From: CAZLNO01 sp964561005
Lineage (GTDB): Bacteria > Pseudomonadota > Alphaproteobacteria > Kiloniellales > Rhodovibrionaceae
Length of the DNA: 16,530 nt
Reading direction: 5' to 3'
Assembly: GCA_964561005.1 (NCBI GenBank)
Contig: CAZLNO010000093.1
Coordinates: forward strand, 1 to 16,530
Below are positions 7,313 to 14,996 of the stretch, piece after piece (within the stretch, counting starts at the first letter, position 1; every line of letters starts with the position of its first letter). The notes beneath the pieces are model-generated. The model had not been told where the DNA came from, made no database searches, and saw only the letters and a program-made list of their open reading frames with translations. A program made the translations under genes and the position numbers.

Positions 7313-8596
7313 ATGACTGCCATCGTCGAGATCCGCGGCCGGGAAATCCTGGACTCCCGCGGCAATCCCACGGTCGAGGTCGACGTTTTGCTGGAGAGCG
7401 GCGCCTTTGGACGCGCCGCCGTGCCCTCCGGCGCCTCCACCGGCCAGCACGAGGCCGTGGAGCGGCGCGACGGCGACAAGGCCCGTTACCTCGGCAAGGG
7501 CGTGCTGGGCGCCGTGCAGTCGGTCAACCACGAGATTCACGATGCGCTGGCCGGCTTCGAGGCCGAGGATCAGGTCAAGATCGACCGCACGCTGATCACG
7601 CTGGACGGCACGCCCAACAAGGCCCGCCTCGGCGCCAACGCCATCCTGGGCGTCAGCCTGGCCGTGGCCAAGGCGGCGGCGGAGGAAGCCGGGCTGCCGC
7701 TGTATCGCTATGTCGGCGGCACCGCGGCGCGCACCCTGCCGGTGCCCTTGATGAACATCGTCAACGGCGGCGCGCACGCGGACAATCGCCTGGACTTCCA
7801 GGAGTTCATGATCATGCCTGTCGGCGCGGCAAGCTTCCGCGAGGGGTTGCGCTGCGGCGCCGAGGTCTTCCACGCGCTGAAGGGTAAGCTGAAGGCGGCC
7901 GGGCACAACACGAACGTGGGCGACGAGGGCGGCTTCGCGCCGGCGCTGGACTCGGCGGAGGAGGCGCTGACCTTCATCGCGCAGGCGGTCGAGGCGGCCG
8001 GCTACCGGCCGGGCGAGGACGTGGTGCTGGCGCTGGACTGCGCGGCCAGCGAGTTCCATGCCGACGGCACCTACGACCTGAAGGGCGAGGGGAGGCGCCT
8101 GGACGCCGCGGGGCTGGCCGGGGTACTGAAGGATCTCTGCGATCGCCATCCCGTCGCCTCGATCGAGGACGGCATGGGCGAGGACGACTGGGACGGCTGG
8201 AAGACCCTGACCGAGACCTTGGGCGACCGCGTTCAGCTCGTGGGCGACGACCTCTTCGTCACCAATACGCGGCGGCTGCGCCAGGGCCTGGAAAAGGGGA
8301 TCGGCAACTCGATCCTGATCAAGGTGAACCAGATCGGCACACTCACCGAGACGCTGGAAGCCGTGGAGATGGCCCAGAAGGCAGGCTACACGGCCGTGAT
8401 GTCGCACCGTTCCGGCGAGACCGAGGACGCCACGATCGCCGACCTGGCGGTCGCCACGAACTGCGGGCAGATCAAGACGGGCTCGCTCTCGCGCTCCGAC
8501 CGTCTGGCGAAGTACAACCGCCTTCTGCGCATCGAGGAGCAGCTCGACCTCGCCGCCGTCTATGCCGGCGCGGACGTCTTGCGCTGCCGTTCCTGA
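7313..8596 (+). CDS. eno: Enolase (phosphopyruvate hydratase)
   Basis: Enolase interconverts 2-phosphoglycerate and phosphoenolpyruvate; in many bacteria it is also part of the RNA degradosome. The 427-residue product has all active-site elements: N-terminal REILDSRGNPT, SGASTG (39-44), catalytic Glu205 in GDEGGFAP, catalytic Lys337 in ILIKVNQIGT, magnesium ligands Asp242, Glu285 and Asp312, and the signature SHRSGETED (364-372). ATG 7313 has a strong purine-rich Shine-Dalgarno (GAGGGGG) just upstream. The 121-base gap after eno has no convincing terminator. Neighbouring kdsA uses its product PEP, and pdh genes downstream use the pyruvate derived from it. Confidence 0.98.
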   Translation: MTAIVEIRGREILDSRGNPTVEVDVLLESGAFGRAAVPSGASTGQHEAVERRDGDKARYLGKGVLGAVQSVNHEIHDALAGFEAEDQVKIDRTLITLDGTPNKARLGANAILGVSLAVAKAAAEEAGLPLYRYVGGTAARTLPVPLMNIVNGGAHADNRLDFQEFMIMPVGAASFREGLRCGAEVFHALKGKLKAAGHNTNVGDEGGFAPALDSAEEALTFIAQAVEAAGYRPGEDVVLALDCAASEFHADGTYDLKGEGRRLDAAGLAGVLKDLCDRHPVASIEDGMGEDDWDGWKTLTETLGDRVQLVGDDLFVTNTRRLRQGLEKGIGNSILIKVNQIGTLTETLEAVEMAQKAGYTAVMSHRSGETEDATIADLAVATNCGQIKTGSLSRSDRLAKYNRLLRIEEQLDLAAVYAGADVLRCRS

Positions 8597-8717
8597 TCCC
8601 GGGCCGTTTCCGTCAGGGGGCGGGTGGAGTACGGGTTCCCCGCGTTTCTCTTGCGTCCCGTTCGGCGCGCGGGCATTTGTCGTTGACGGCGCGAGTCGGC
8701 CGTGATTCGCTTTGTGC

Positions 8718-9077
8718 ATGGCGTTGATTCACGAACTTCGTCATCGGGCCGGACAGATCGTGCCGCAGGTGGCGGCGGCCTGCCTTGTGGCCTATTTCGG
8801 CTTTCATGCGATCCTGGGCGACCGGGGTCTGTTCGCCTACCTGCGCCTGCAGGAGTCCCTGGCCCAGGCGACGGCCCTGCATGCCGAGCTGCAGGCCCAG
8901 CACGCGGCGCTGGCGCACCGGGTCAAGCTGCTGCGGCCGGACAGCCTGGACCCCGATCTGCTCTCGGAGCGCGCACGGGCGGTGCTGAATTTCGTGCGAG
9001 CGGACGACGTCGTGGTGTTGCGCGAACCGCGCGAGCATCTGGAGAGCGCTCGGGACGAGGCGCAGAGGGCCCGTTAA
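8718..9077 (+). CDS. ftsB: Septum formation initiator, FtsB/DivIC family
   Basis: This 119-residue bitopic membrane protein belongs to the FtsB/DivIC family, which joins FtsL and FtsQ in the divisome and helps activate septal peptidoglycan synthesis. It has a short cytoplasmic N-terminus, one membrane helix (about 14-32), a GLFAYLRLQ segment and a coiled coil (about 41-73). The conserved end is LLRPDSLDPDLLSERAR (71-87), typical of alphaproteobacterial members located between eno and pdhA. I use ATG 8718; the only earlier in-frame choice is TTG 8712. No Shine-Dalgarno is visible. TTGACG at 8683-8688 lies 35 bases before the ATG, with a poor -10. The position between eno and the pdh cluster is the conserved one. 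Confidence 0.9.
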   Translation: MALIHELRHRAGQIVPQVAAACLVAYFGFHAILGDRGLFAYLRLQESLAQATALHAELQAQHAALAHRVKLLRPDSLDPDLLSERARAVLNFVRADDVVVLREPREHLESARDEAQRAR

Positions 9078-9082
9078 TGTCG

Positions 9083-9113
9083 TCGGTTCGTTGGTGGAAG
9101 TGCGATGAACCGA
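9083..9113 (+). terminator. Stem-loop downstream of ftsB
   Basis: TCGGTTCGTTG (9083-9093) pairs with CGATGAACCGA (9103-9113), 11 pairs including two G-U, with a 9-base loop, starting 6 bases after the ftsB stop. TTTTT occurs only at 9131-9135, 17 bases later, so it is not a textbook intrinsic terminator. The position suggests an end or processing site for the upstream mRNA. Confidence 0.35.
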
Positions 9114-9120
9114 ACTCGCG

Positions 9121-9212
9121 TTAATCCGACTTTTTCGTTACATATCAATGCGTTATAAGACGGAACGGCCTTGCCGTCGCCGCTTGCAATCGGGCGCGTT
9201 TAACCGTAGGCT
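9121..9212 (+). promoter_or_regulatory. Probable promoter region of the pdh operon
   Basis: The 202-base gap before pdhA has the most AT-rich patch of the window (about 9121-9160, including TATAAG at 9154-9159). Downstream, TTGCAA (9184-9189), 17 bases and TAGGCT (9207-9212) form a moderate promoter-like pair, with the AT-rich patch in the position of an upstream element. A start near 9219 would leave a leader of about 60 bases. CACGTG at 9233-9238 is a short palindrome in that leader. Which hexamers are used cannot be settled by eye. Confidence 0.35.
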
Positions 9213-9279
9213 GCTGGCAACGAACGGCGTGCCACGTGACACTTAACGACGCGCTGCGACGGCGCCGACAGGGGGCGTG

Positions 9280-10350
9280 ATGGCCACGAAGAGAACGAGT
9301 TCGAGCGCGGCTTCGACCAAAACCACCACCCGCAAATCCACGACGAAATCAAAGAAGTCGAAGCTCGACAGTGACCCGACCCTGGGTCTGTCGAAGGATC
9401 GCCTTCTCGAATTGTATCGGGAGATGCTGCTGATCCGCCGTTTCGAGGAAAAGGCGGGGCAGCTCTACGGCATGGGCCTGATCGGCGGCTTCTGCCATCT
9501 CTACATCGGGCAGGAGGCGGTGGTCGTCGGCATGAAGGCGGTCACGCGGCCCGACGATCCGGTGGTCGCTTCCTATCGCTGCCACGGCCACATGCTGGCC
9601 AGCGGCATGGAGGCGCAAGGCGTCATGGCCGAACTGACCGGCCGGCGCGGCGGCTATTCCAAGGGCAAGGGCGGCTCGATGCACATGTTCAGCGTCGAGA
9701 AGGCCTTCTACGGCGGCCACGGCATCGTCGGCGCGCAGGTGCCCATCGGCACCGGCATCGCCTTCGCCATCAAGTACAACGGCGAGGACAAGGTCTGCGC
9801 CACCTATCTCGGCGACGGCGCGGTGCACCAGGGTCAGGTGTACGAGTCCTTCAACATGGCCTCGCTCTGGGACCTGCCCGTGCTCTACGTGATCGAGAAC
9901 AACAAGTACGGCATGGGCACGAGTGTCGAGCGTGCCTCGGCCACCACCGAGCTGTACCAGCGCGGCGCGCCCTACAACATTCCCGGCGAGCAGGTCGACG
10001 GCATGCACGTGCTCGCGGTGATGGAGGCCGCAGAACGGGCGGTGGAGCACGTGCGCGCCGGCAAGGGTCCCTACATCCTGGAGATGATGACCTATCGCTA
10101 CCGCGGGCATTCCATGTCCGATCCGGCGAAATACCGCACCAAGGAAGAGGTGCAGAAGATGCGCACGGAGAAGGACCCGCTGCTGCGGCTGCGCGAGGTG
10201 ATGGAAACCCATGCCGGCGTCGGCGAGAACGAGCTCAAGCAGATCGACCGGGAGATCAAGGACCACATCTCCGAGGCCGCGGAGTTCGCGCAGAACAGCC
10301 CGGAGCCCGATCCCGGCGAACTCTACACCGACGTGACGCTTCCCGCGTGA
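9280..10350 (+). CDS. pdhA: Pyruvate dehydrogenase E1 component, alpha subunit
   Basis: With PdhB this thiamine-diphosphate subunit decarboxylates pyruvate and reductively acetylates the lipoyl group. The 356-residue product has the E1-alpha core MLLIRRFEEKAGQLYGMGLIGGFCHLYIGQEA (49-80), the thiamine-diphosphate motif from GDG at 178-180 to ENN at 206-208, and the YRYRGHSMSDP loop (272-282) known from mitochondrial and alphaproteobacterial enzymes. Residues 1-30 are a Ser/Thr/Lys-rich, probably disordered tail. ATG 9280 is preferred over GTG 9277 because AGGGGG (9270-9275) would be only one base from the GTG. It is followed by pdhB after 85 bases, in the heteromeric (alpha plus beta) arrangement rather than the single-chain AceE type. 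Confidence 0.97.
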   Translation: MATKRTSSSAASTKTTTRKSTTKSKKSKLDSDPTLGLSKDRLLELYREMLLIRRFEEKAGQLYGMGLIGGFCHLYIGQEAVVVGMKAVTRPDDPVVASYRCHGHMLASGMEAQGVMAELTGRRGGYSKGKGGSMHMFSVEKAFYGGHGIVGAQVPIGTGIAFAIKYNGEDKVCATYLGDGAVHQGQVYESFNMASLWDLPVLYVIENNKYGMGTSVERASATTELYQRGAPYNIPGEQVDGMHVLAVMEAAERAVEHVRAGKGPYILEMMTYRYRGHSMSDPAKYRTKEEVQKMRTEKDPLLRLREVMETHAGVGENELKQIDREIKDHISEAAEFAQNSPEPDPGELYTDVTLPA

Positions 10351-10382
10351 CCGGCGCGTCGGCGCCTTGATCGCGGCGCCGG
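10351..10382 (+). other. GC-rich stem-loop between pdhA and pdhB
   Basis: CCGGCGC directly after the pdhA stop pairs with GCGCCGG at 10376-10382; alternatively GGCGCC at 10361-10366 pairs with GGCGCC at 10375-10380. No U-run follows. It may stabilise or process the pdhA message within the operon. The rest of the 85-base gap leads to the pdhB Shine-Dalgarno (AGGTGA). Confidence 0.35.
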
Positions 10383-10435
10383 AAAGCCAAAACGACGGCG
10401 ACAAGCCGTGTCCGTTCTGCCGAAGGGGTAGGTGA

Positions 10436-12047
10436 ATGCCCATTGAAGTCCTGATGCCGGCCCTCTCGCCGACGATGACCGAGGGCAATCTGGCGAAGTG
10501 GCACAAGCAGCCCGGCGACGAGGTCTCCGCCGGCGACGTCATCGCGGAGATCGAGACCGACAAGGCCACCATGGAGGTCGAGGCGGTCGACGAGGGCACC
10601 CTGGGCCGCATCCTGGTGCCCGAGGGCACGGAGAACGTGGCGGTGAACACGCCGATCGCGCTGCTTCTGGCGGAAGGGGAGAACGATAAGGACCTCGACG
10701 CCGCCGAGCGTGCGGCCCGGCAGAAGGAAGACGGCGGCGCCGGGGANNNNNNNNNNNNNNNNNNNNNNNNNNNNNNNNNNNNNNNNNNNNNNNNNNNNNN
10801 NNNNNNNNNNNNNNNNNNNNNNNNNNNNNNNNNNNNNNNNNNNNNNCGCCGGGGAGGCCACCGAGGCCGACCCCGCGCCCATGGCGCCCGCCGCCTCGGC
10901 CTCGGCCGCTGCCACCGGCGCGGCCGAACCGCCGGCCGGCGCGCAGGTCGACAAGGCGGTGCGCGATGCCTCGGGCGAGGTCAAGGTGCCGGCCACGGCG
11001 GCGGAAGAGCCGCGCACCTCCTTCGCCGAGCCGGCGGAGGAGCCGGAGTGGACGGGTGCGACGAAGAACGAACCGCTGCGCACCTCGCTGCGCGACGCCA
11101 TGGCGGAGGAGATGCGGCGCGACGACCGCGTCTACATCATGGGCGAGGAGGTCGCCAACTACGAGGGCGCCTACAAGGTCACCGTGGGCATGGTGAAGGA
11201 GTTCGGCGACCGCCGTGTCGTCGACACGCCGATCACCGAGCACGGCTTCGCCGGCGTGGGCATCGGCGCCGCCTTCTACGGCCTGCGACCGGTCGTGGAG
11301 TTCATGACCTGGAACTTCGCCATGCAGGCGATCGACCAGATCATCAACTCCGCCGGCAAGAAGCTGTACATGTCGGGCGGGCAGATCAACTGCCCCATCG
11401 TCTTCCGCGGCCCGAACGGCCCGGCCTCGCGCGTCGCCGCGCAGCACAGCCAGGAGTACGCGAGCTGGTACGGCCACGTCCCCGGCCTCAAGGTCGTCTC
11501 GCCCTACCACGGTGCCGACTTCAAGGGTCTGCTGAAGACCGCCATCCACGACCCGAACCCGGTGATCTTCCTGGAGAACGAGCTGCTCTACGGGCAGAGC
11601 TTCGACGTGCCCGACACCGAGGACTGGTACGTTCCCATCGGCAAGGCCAAGGTGCGCCGGCCCGGCACCGACGTGACGCTGGTGGCCCACTCCATCATGG
11701 TCCAGCGCGCCCTGGAGGCGGCCGAGCGGCTGTCGCAGGAGGAGGGGATCGAGGCCGAGGTGATCGACCTGCGCAGCATCCGGCCGTTCGACGTGGATAC
11801 CGTGGTGGCCTCGGTGAAGAAGACGAACCGCTGCGTGTCCTGCGAGGAGGGCTGGCCCTTCGCCGGCATCGGGTCGGAGATCGCCGCGCTGTGCATGGAG
11901 TACGCCTTCGACTATCTGGATGCGCCGATCCTGCGGGTCTGCGCCAAGGACGTGCCGCAGCCCTATGCGGCAAATCTGGAGCAACTGGCCGTGCCGCAGG
12001 CCGACGACATCGTCGCGGCGGCCCGGCAGGTTTGCTACCGCGCCTGA
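10436..12047 (+). CDS. pdhB: Pyruvate dehydrogenase E1 component, beta subunit with N-terminal lipoyl domain (interrupted by assembly gap)
   Basis: This is the second E1 subunit. Residues 1-80 are a lipoyl domain with the lipoylated Lys43 in ETDKATMEVEA, followed by an acidic/Ala-rich linker, a run of 100 N (10747-10846), more Ala/Pro/Glu linker, and the E1-beta transketolase core. The core includes IMGEEVANYEGAYK (the cofactor-activating Glu), DTPITEHGFAG, VFRGPNG, AAQHSQEYASWYGHVPGLKVVSP and the C-terminal domain ending QVCYRA. Before the gap the frame starts at positions equal to 2 modulo 3, afterwards at 0, so the stated 100 N breaks the frame. A true missing length divisible by 3 restores it, hence an assembly artefact, not a pseudogene. 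Fused lipoyl domains on E1-beta are known in Alphaproteobacteria such as Zymomonas and Sinorhizobium. AGGTGA lies just before the ATG. Confidence 0.95.
10451..10488 (+). repeat. 38-base direct repeat, copy 1 (pdhB lipoyl domain)
   Basis: These 38 bases, codons 6-18 of pdhB, are identical to 12090-12127, codons 6-18 of pdhC. Similarity continues with scattered differences through the whole lipoyl domain (about 240 bases). This indicates a domain duplication with recent homogenisation or strong constraint. Confidence 0.9.
10747..10846. other. Assembly gap (100 N) in the pdhB linker
   Basis: Exactly 100 N, the usual placeholder for a gap of unknown size, lies in the Ala/Pro/Glu-rich linker between the lipoyl and catalytic parts of E1-beta. 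Frame arithmetic (311 coding bases before, codon boundary at 10848 after) requires a true length divisible by 3. Confidence 0.98.
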
Positions 12048-12074
12048 CCAGGGTCGCGCAGGGGGAGCCGAAAA

Positions 12075-13553
12075 ATGACCGTGAACGTGCTGATGCCGGC
12101 CCTCTCGCCGACGATGACCGAGGGCAACCTGGCCAAGTGGCATGTCAAGGAAGGCGATGAGGTCAACGCTGGCGACGTGATCGCCGAGATCGAGACCGAC
12201 AAGGCGACGATGGAGGTCGAGGCGGTGGACGAGGGCCGCGTCGGCCGCATCCTGGTCACCGAGGGCACCGAGAACGTCCCCGTGAACGAGCCGATCGCCA
12301 TCCTGCTGGAGGAAGGCGAGGACGAGAGCGCGCTGGAGGGCGCGGCCGCCTCGGCGGGCAGCGGCGACGGCAAGGCCGCCGCGCCGCCCGAGGCCGAGCC
12401 GGCCAAGGCGGCGCCCGCCGAGCAGGCCCCGGCCAAGGCGCCCGCCGCTTCCGGTGGCTGCGGCGCGCCGGGCACGCAGCAGGCGCTGGAGAAGGCGCCG
12501 CCGGCGCCGCCCGCGCCCAAGGACGCGCAGGGCCGGCGCATCTTCGCTTCGCCCCTGGCGCGGCGCATGGCCAAGCAGGCGGGCATCGAGCTGACGCAGC
12601 TCAAGGGCAGCGGGCCGCACGGCCGCATCGTCCGCGCCGACGTGGAGCAGGCCATCGAGCGTGGCGTGGCCGCGCCCGNNNNNNNNNNNNNNNNNNNNNN
12701 NNNNNNNNNNNNNNNNNNNNNNNNNNNNNNNNNNNNNNNNNNNNNNNNNNNNNNNNNNNNNNNNNNNNNNNNNNNNNNGAAGCCGGCTGCCGCCCCGGCG
12801 GCAGCCCCCGCGGCTCCGGCCGGACCCTCGGCGAAGGAGCAGGCCGAGATGTTCGGCCTGGAGTACGAGGAGGTTTCGCTCTCCTCGATGCGCAAGACGA
12901 TCGCCCAGCGGCTCAGCGAGTCGAAGCAGACGGTCCCGCACTTCTACCTCACCACCGACATAGAGGTCGACGCGCTGCTGAAGGTGCGCAAGGAGCTGAA
13001 CGACCGGGCGGAGCAGGGCGGCGGCGACTACAAGCTGTCGGTCAACGACTTCATCATCCGCGGCTGCGCCCTGGCGCTGATGCAGGTACCGGCGGCGAAC
13101 TGCTCGTTCAACGGCGGCAGCGCGCTGATGTACAAGCACGCCGACATCTCGGTCGCCGTGGCGACGCCGACGGGCCTCATCACCCCGATCGTCAAGCGCG
13201 CGGAGAGCAAGGGCCTCGCGCAGATCAGCCGGGAGATGAAGGATCTGGCCAAGCGGGCGCGCGACGGCAAGCTGAAGCCCGAGGAATACCAGGGCGGCAC
13301 CTTCTCCCTGTCCAACCTCGGCATGTTCGGGATCAAGCACTTCGAGGCCATCATCAACCCGCCGCAGGCCTGCATCCTGGCCGTGGGCAAGAGCGAACAG
13401 CGACCCGTCGTCAAGGATGGCGCCCTGGCGGTGGCGACGGTGATGACGGCCACGCTCTCGGTCGACCACCGCGTCGTGGACGGCGCCATCGGCGCGGACT
13501 ACCTGGCGGCCTTGAAGAAGCTGCTGGAAGATCCGCTGACCATGCTGCTCTAG
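12075..13553 (+). CDS. pdhC: Dihydrolipoamide acetyltransferase, pyruvate dehydrogenase E2 component (interrupted by assembly gap)
   Basis: E2 forms the structural core of the complex and transfers the acetyl group from lipoamide to coenzyme A. Visible in order are: a lipoyl domain (1-80, Lys43 in ETDKATMEVE), an Ala/Pro/Glu linker (about 84-150), the E1/E3-binding domain (about 155-195, RIFASPLARRMAKQAGIEL...GSGPHGRIVRADVEQAI), a 100-N gap (12679-12778), more Ala/Pro linker, and the catalytic acyltransferase domain. That domain starts near EEVSLSSMRKTIAQRL and ends with the active-site DHRVVDG motif. The frame is the same on both sides of the N run. The ATG at 12075 has AGGGGGAG upstream and follows pdhB by 27 bases; lpdA follows 16 bases after the stop. 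One complete lipoyl domain is visible. Cys129 in the linker is an odd residue for such a region. Confidence 0.96.
   Translation: MTVNVLMPALSPTMTEGNLAKWHVKEGDEVNAGDVIAEIETDKATMEVEAVDEGRVGRILVTEGTENVPVNEPIAILLEEGEDESALEGAAASAGSGDGKAAAPPEAEPAKAAPAEQAPAKAPAASGGCGAPGTQQALEKAPPAPPAPKDAQGRRIFASPLARRMAKQAGIELTQLKGSGPHGRIVRADVEQAIERGVAAPXXXXXXXXXXXXXXXXXXXXXXXXXXXXXXXXXXKPAAAPAAAPAAPAGPSAKEQAEMFGLEYEEVSLSSMRKTIAQRLSESKQTVPHFYLTTDIEVDALLKVRKELNDRAEQGGGDYKLSVNDFIIRGCALALMQVPAANCSFNGGSALMYKHADISVAVATPTGLITPIVKRAESKGLAQISREMKDLAKRARDGKLKPEEYQGGTFSLSNLGMFGIKHFEAIINPPQACILAVGKSEQRPVVKDGALAVATVMTATLSVDHRVVDGAIGADYLAALKKLLEDPLTMLL
12090..12127 (+). repeat. 38-base direct repeat, copy 2 (pdhC lipoyl domain)
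   Basis: Identical to 10451-10488 in pdhB and in the same codon register, about 1.64 kb apart. Recombination between copies would fuse the pdhB lipoyl domain to the rest of pdhC and delete E1-beta, so both copies are presumably held by selection. Confidence 0.9.
12679..12778. other. Assembly gap (100 N) in the pdhC linker
   Basis: A second run of exactly 100 N lies between the E1/E3-binding domain and the catalytic domain of E2. With 604 coding bases before it and a codon boundary at 12780 after it, the true missing length must be one more than a multiple of 3. The flanks are repetitive Ala/Pro codons of very high GC, a likely cause of the break. Confidence 0.98.
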
Positions 13554-13569
13554 GGAACCGGAGACCGTC

Positions 13570-14973
13570 ATGGCCGAAAAGTCCTATGATCTGGTCGTCG
13601 TCGGCGGCGGCCCCGGCGGCTATGTCGCGGCGATCCGCGGCGCGCAGCTCGGCTTGAAGACCGCCGTCGTGGAGCGCGAGCACCTGGGGGGAGTCTGCCT
13701 GAACTGGGGCTGCATCCCGACCAAGGCGCTGCTGCGCATCTCGGAGATCCACCACATCCTGCACAACCTGGACCAGTTCGGCCTCTCGGCGAAGGACGTG
13801 CGCTTCGACGTCGGCAAGGTCGTGCAGTACAGCCGCAAGACCGCCAAGACGCTGTCCCAGGGCGTGCAGCACCTTCTGAAAAAGAACAAGGTCGAGGTCA
13901 TCGACGGCCACGGCAGGCTGGCCGGCCAGGGCAAGGTCGCGGTGGAGAAGGACGGCAAGCCGGTGGCCGATCTCAAGGCCCAGCACATCATCCTCGCCAC
14001 CGGCGCGCGCGCCCGCACGCTGCCCAACATCGAGCCCGACGGCGAGATCGTCTGGACCTACAAGGAAGCCATGGTGCCCAAGGCCATGCCGAAGAAGCTG
14101 CTGGTCATCGGCTCCGGCGCCATCGGCATGGAGTTCGCGTCCTTCTACCACGACATGGGCGTGGACGTGACCGTGGTGGAGGTGCTGGACCGCATCCTGC
14201 CGGCCGAGGATCCCGAGATCTCGGACTTCGCCAGGAAGAGCTTCGAGAAGAAGGGGATGAAGATCTTCACCGGCGCCAAGGTCACCGAGGTCAAGAACGG
14301 CAAGTCGAACGCCACCGCCAGGATCGAGACGGCCAAGGGCAAGACCGAGGAGCTGACGGTCGACAACGTCGTGCTTGCGGTGGGGATCGTCGGCAACGTC
14401 GAGAACATCGGCCTCGACGGCACCAACGTGAAGGTCGAGAAGACCCATGTCGTGGTCGACGAGTGGCTGCGCACCGGGGAGCCGAACGTCTACGCCATCG
14501 GCGACCTCGTCGGCCCGCCCTGGCTGGCGCACAAGGCCAGCCACGAGGGCGTCATCTGCGTGGAGAAGATCGCCGGCGTGAACGACGTCCATCCGCTCGA
14601 CGCCAACCGGGTGCCCGGCTGCACCTATTGCCGCCCGCAGGTGGCCAGTGTCGGCCTGACCGAGCCCGAGGCCAAGGACAAGGGTTACAAGCTGCGGGTC
14701 GGGCGCTTTCCCTATCGCGGCAACGGCAAGGCCCTGGCGCTCGGCGAGCCGGAAGGGATGGTCAAGACCATCTTCGACGACAAGACCGGCGAGCTGTTGG
14801 GCGCCCACATGGTCGGGGCGGAGGTGACCGAACTCATCCAGGGCTATGCCATCGCCCAGACCCTGGAGACCACCGAGACCGAGCTGATGCACACGGTCTT
14901 TCCGCACCCGACGCTGAGCGAGATGATGCACGAGTCCGTGCTTGACGCCCACGGCCGCGCCATCCACTTCTGA
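13570..14973 (+). CDS. lpdA: Dihydrolipoyl dehydrogenase (E3)
   Basis: This FAD enzyme reoxidises dihydrolipoamide with NAD+ and completes the pyruvate dehydrogenase cycle; such an E3 could also serve 2-oxoglutarate dehydrogenase. The 467-residue product has the FAD-binding GGGPGGYVAA (12-21), redox-active Cys43 and Cys48 in GGVCLNWGCIPTKALL, the NAD-binding VIGSGAIGMEFASF, the second FAD segment YAIGD, and the C-terminal catalytic His446-Glu451 in HPTLSE. Length and motifs are standard. The ATG at 13570 follows GGAGA with good spacing, 16 bases after pdhC. No N-terminal lipoyl domain is fused here, unlike some bacterial E3 proteins. lipA follows after 23 bases. Confidence 0.98.
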   Translation: MAEKSYDLVVVGGGPGGYVAAIRGAQLGLKTAVVEREHLGGVCLNWGCIPTKALLRISEIHHILHNLDQFGLSAKDVRFDVGKVVQYSRKTAKTLSQGVQHLLKKNKVEVIDGHGRLAGQGKVAVEKDGKPVADLKAQHIILATGARARTLPNIEPDGEIVWTYKEAMVPKAMPKKLLVIGSGAIGMEFASFYHDMGVDVTVVEVLDRILPAEDPEISDFARKSFEKKGMKIFTGAKVTEVKNGKSNATARIETAKGKTEELTVDNVVLAVGIVGNVENIGLDGTNVKVEKTHVVVDEWLRTGEPNVYAIGDLVGPPWLAHKASHEGVICVEKIAGVNDVHPLDANRVPGCTYCRPQVASVGLTEPEAKDKGYKLRVGRFPYRGNGKALALGEPEGMVKTIFDDKTGELLGAHMVGAEVTELIQGYAIAQTLETTETELMHTVFPHPTLSEMMHESVLDAHGRAIHF

Positions 14974-14996
14974 ACCGTAGGAAGGCGAAGGCGTTC

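Noticed and set aside
5029..7479. 816-codon open frame on the minus strand across pyrG and kdsA
   Set aside because: It is antisense to two firmly identified genes, with a low-complexity Arg/Ala/His/Leu product and no recognisable domain. Such frames arise from GC-rich third positions.
8597..8717. Intrinsic terminator after eno
   Set aside because: Only a poor 5-base GC stem with a long loop (GCGGG...CCCGC) is visible, and the T-rich part is mixed with C; not convincing.
9074..9203. CtrA-type TTAA-N7-TTAA sites near the TTAA tetramers at 9074, 9121 and 9200
   Set aside because: No second TTAA half-site occurs at the required 7-base distance from any of them.
10436..12160. Single 574-codon frame reading from the pdhB start through the N gap
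   Set aside because: After the gap the product is Arg/Gly-rich nonsense, while the true E1-beta sequence is in another frame. The 100 N are a placeholder length.
10539..13571. 1010-codon minus-strand open frame across pdhB and pdhC
   Set aside because: It runs through both N gaps and is the mirror of conserved E1-beta and E2 codons; it has no family features.
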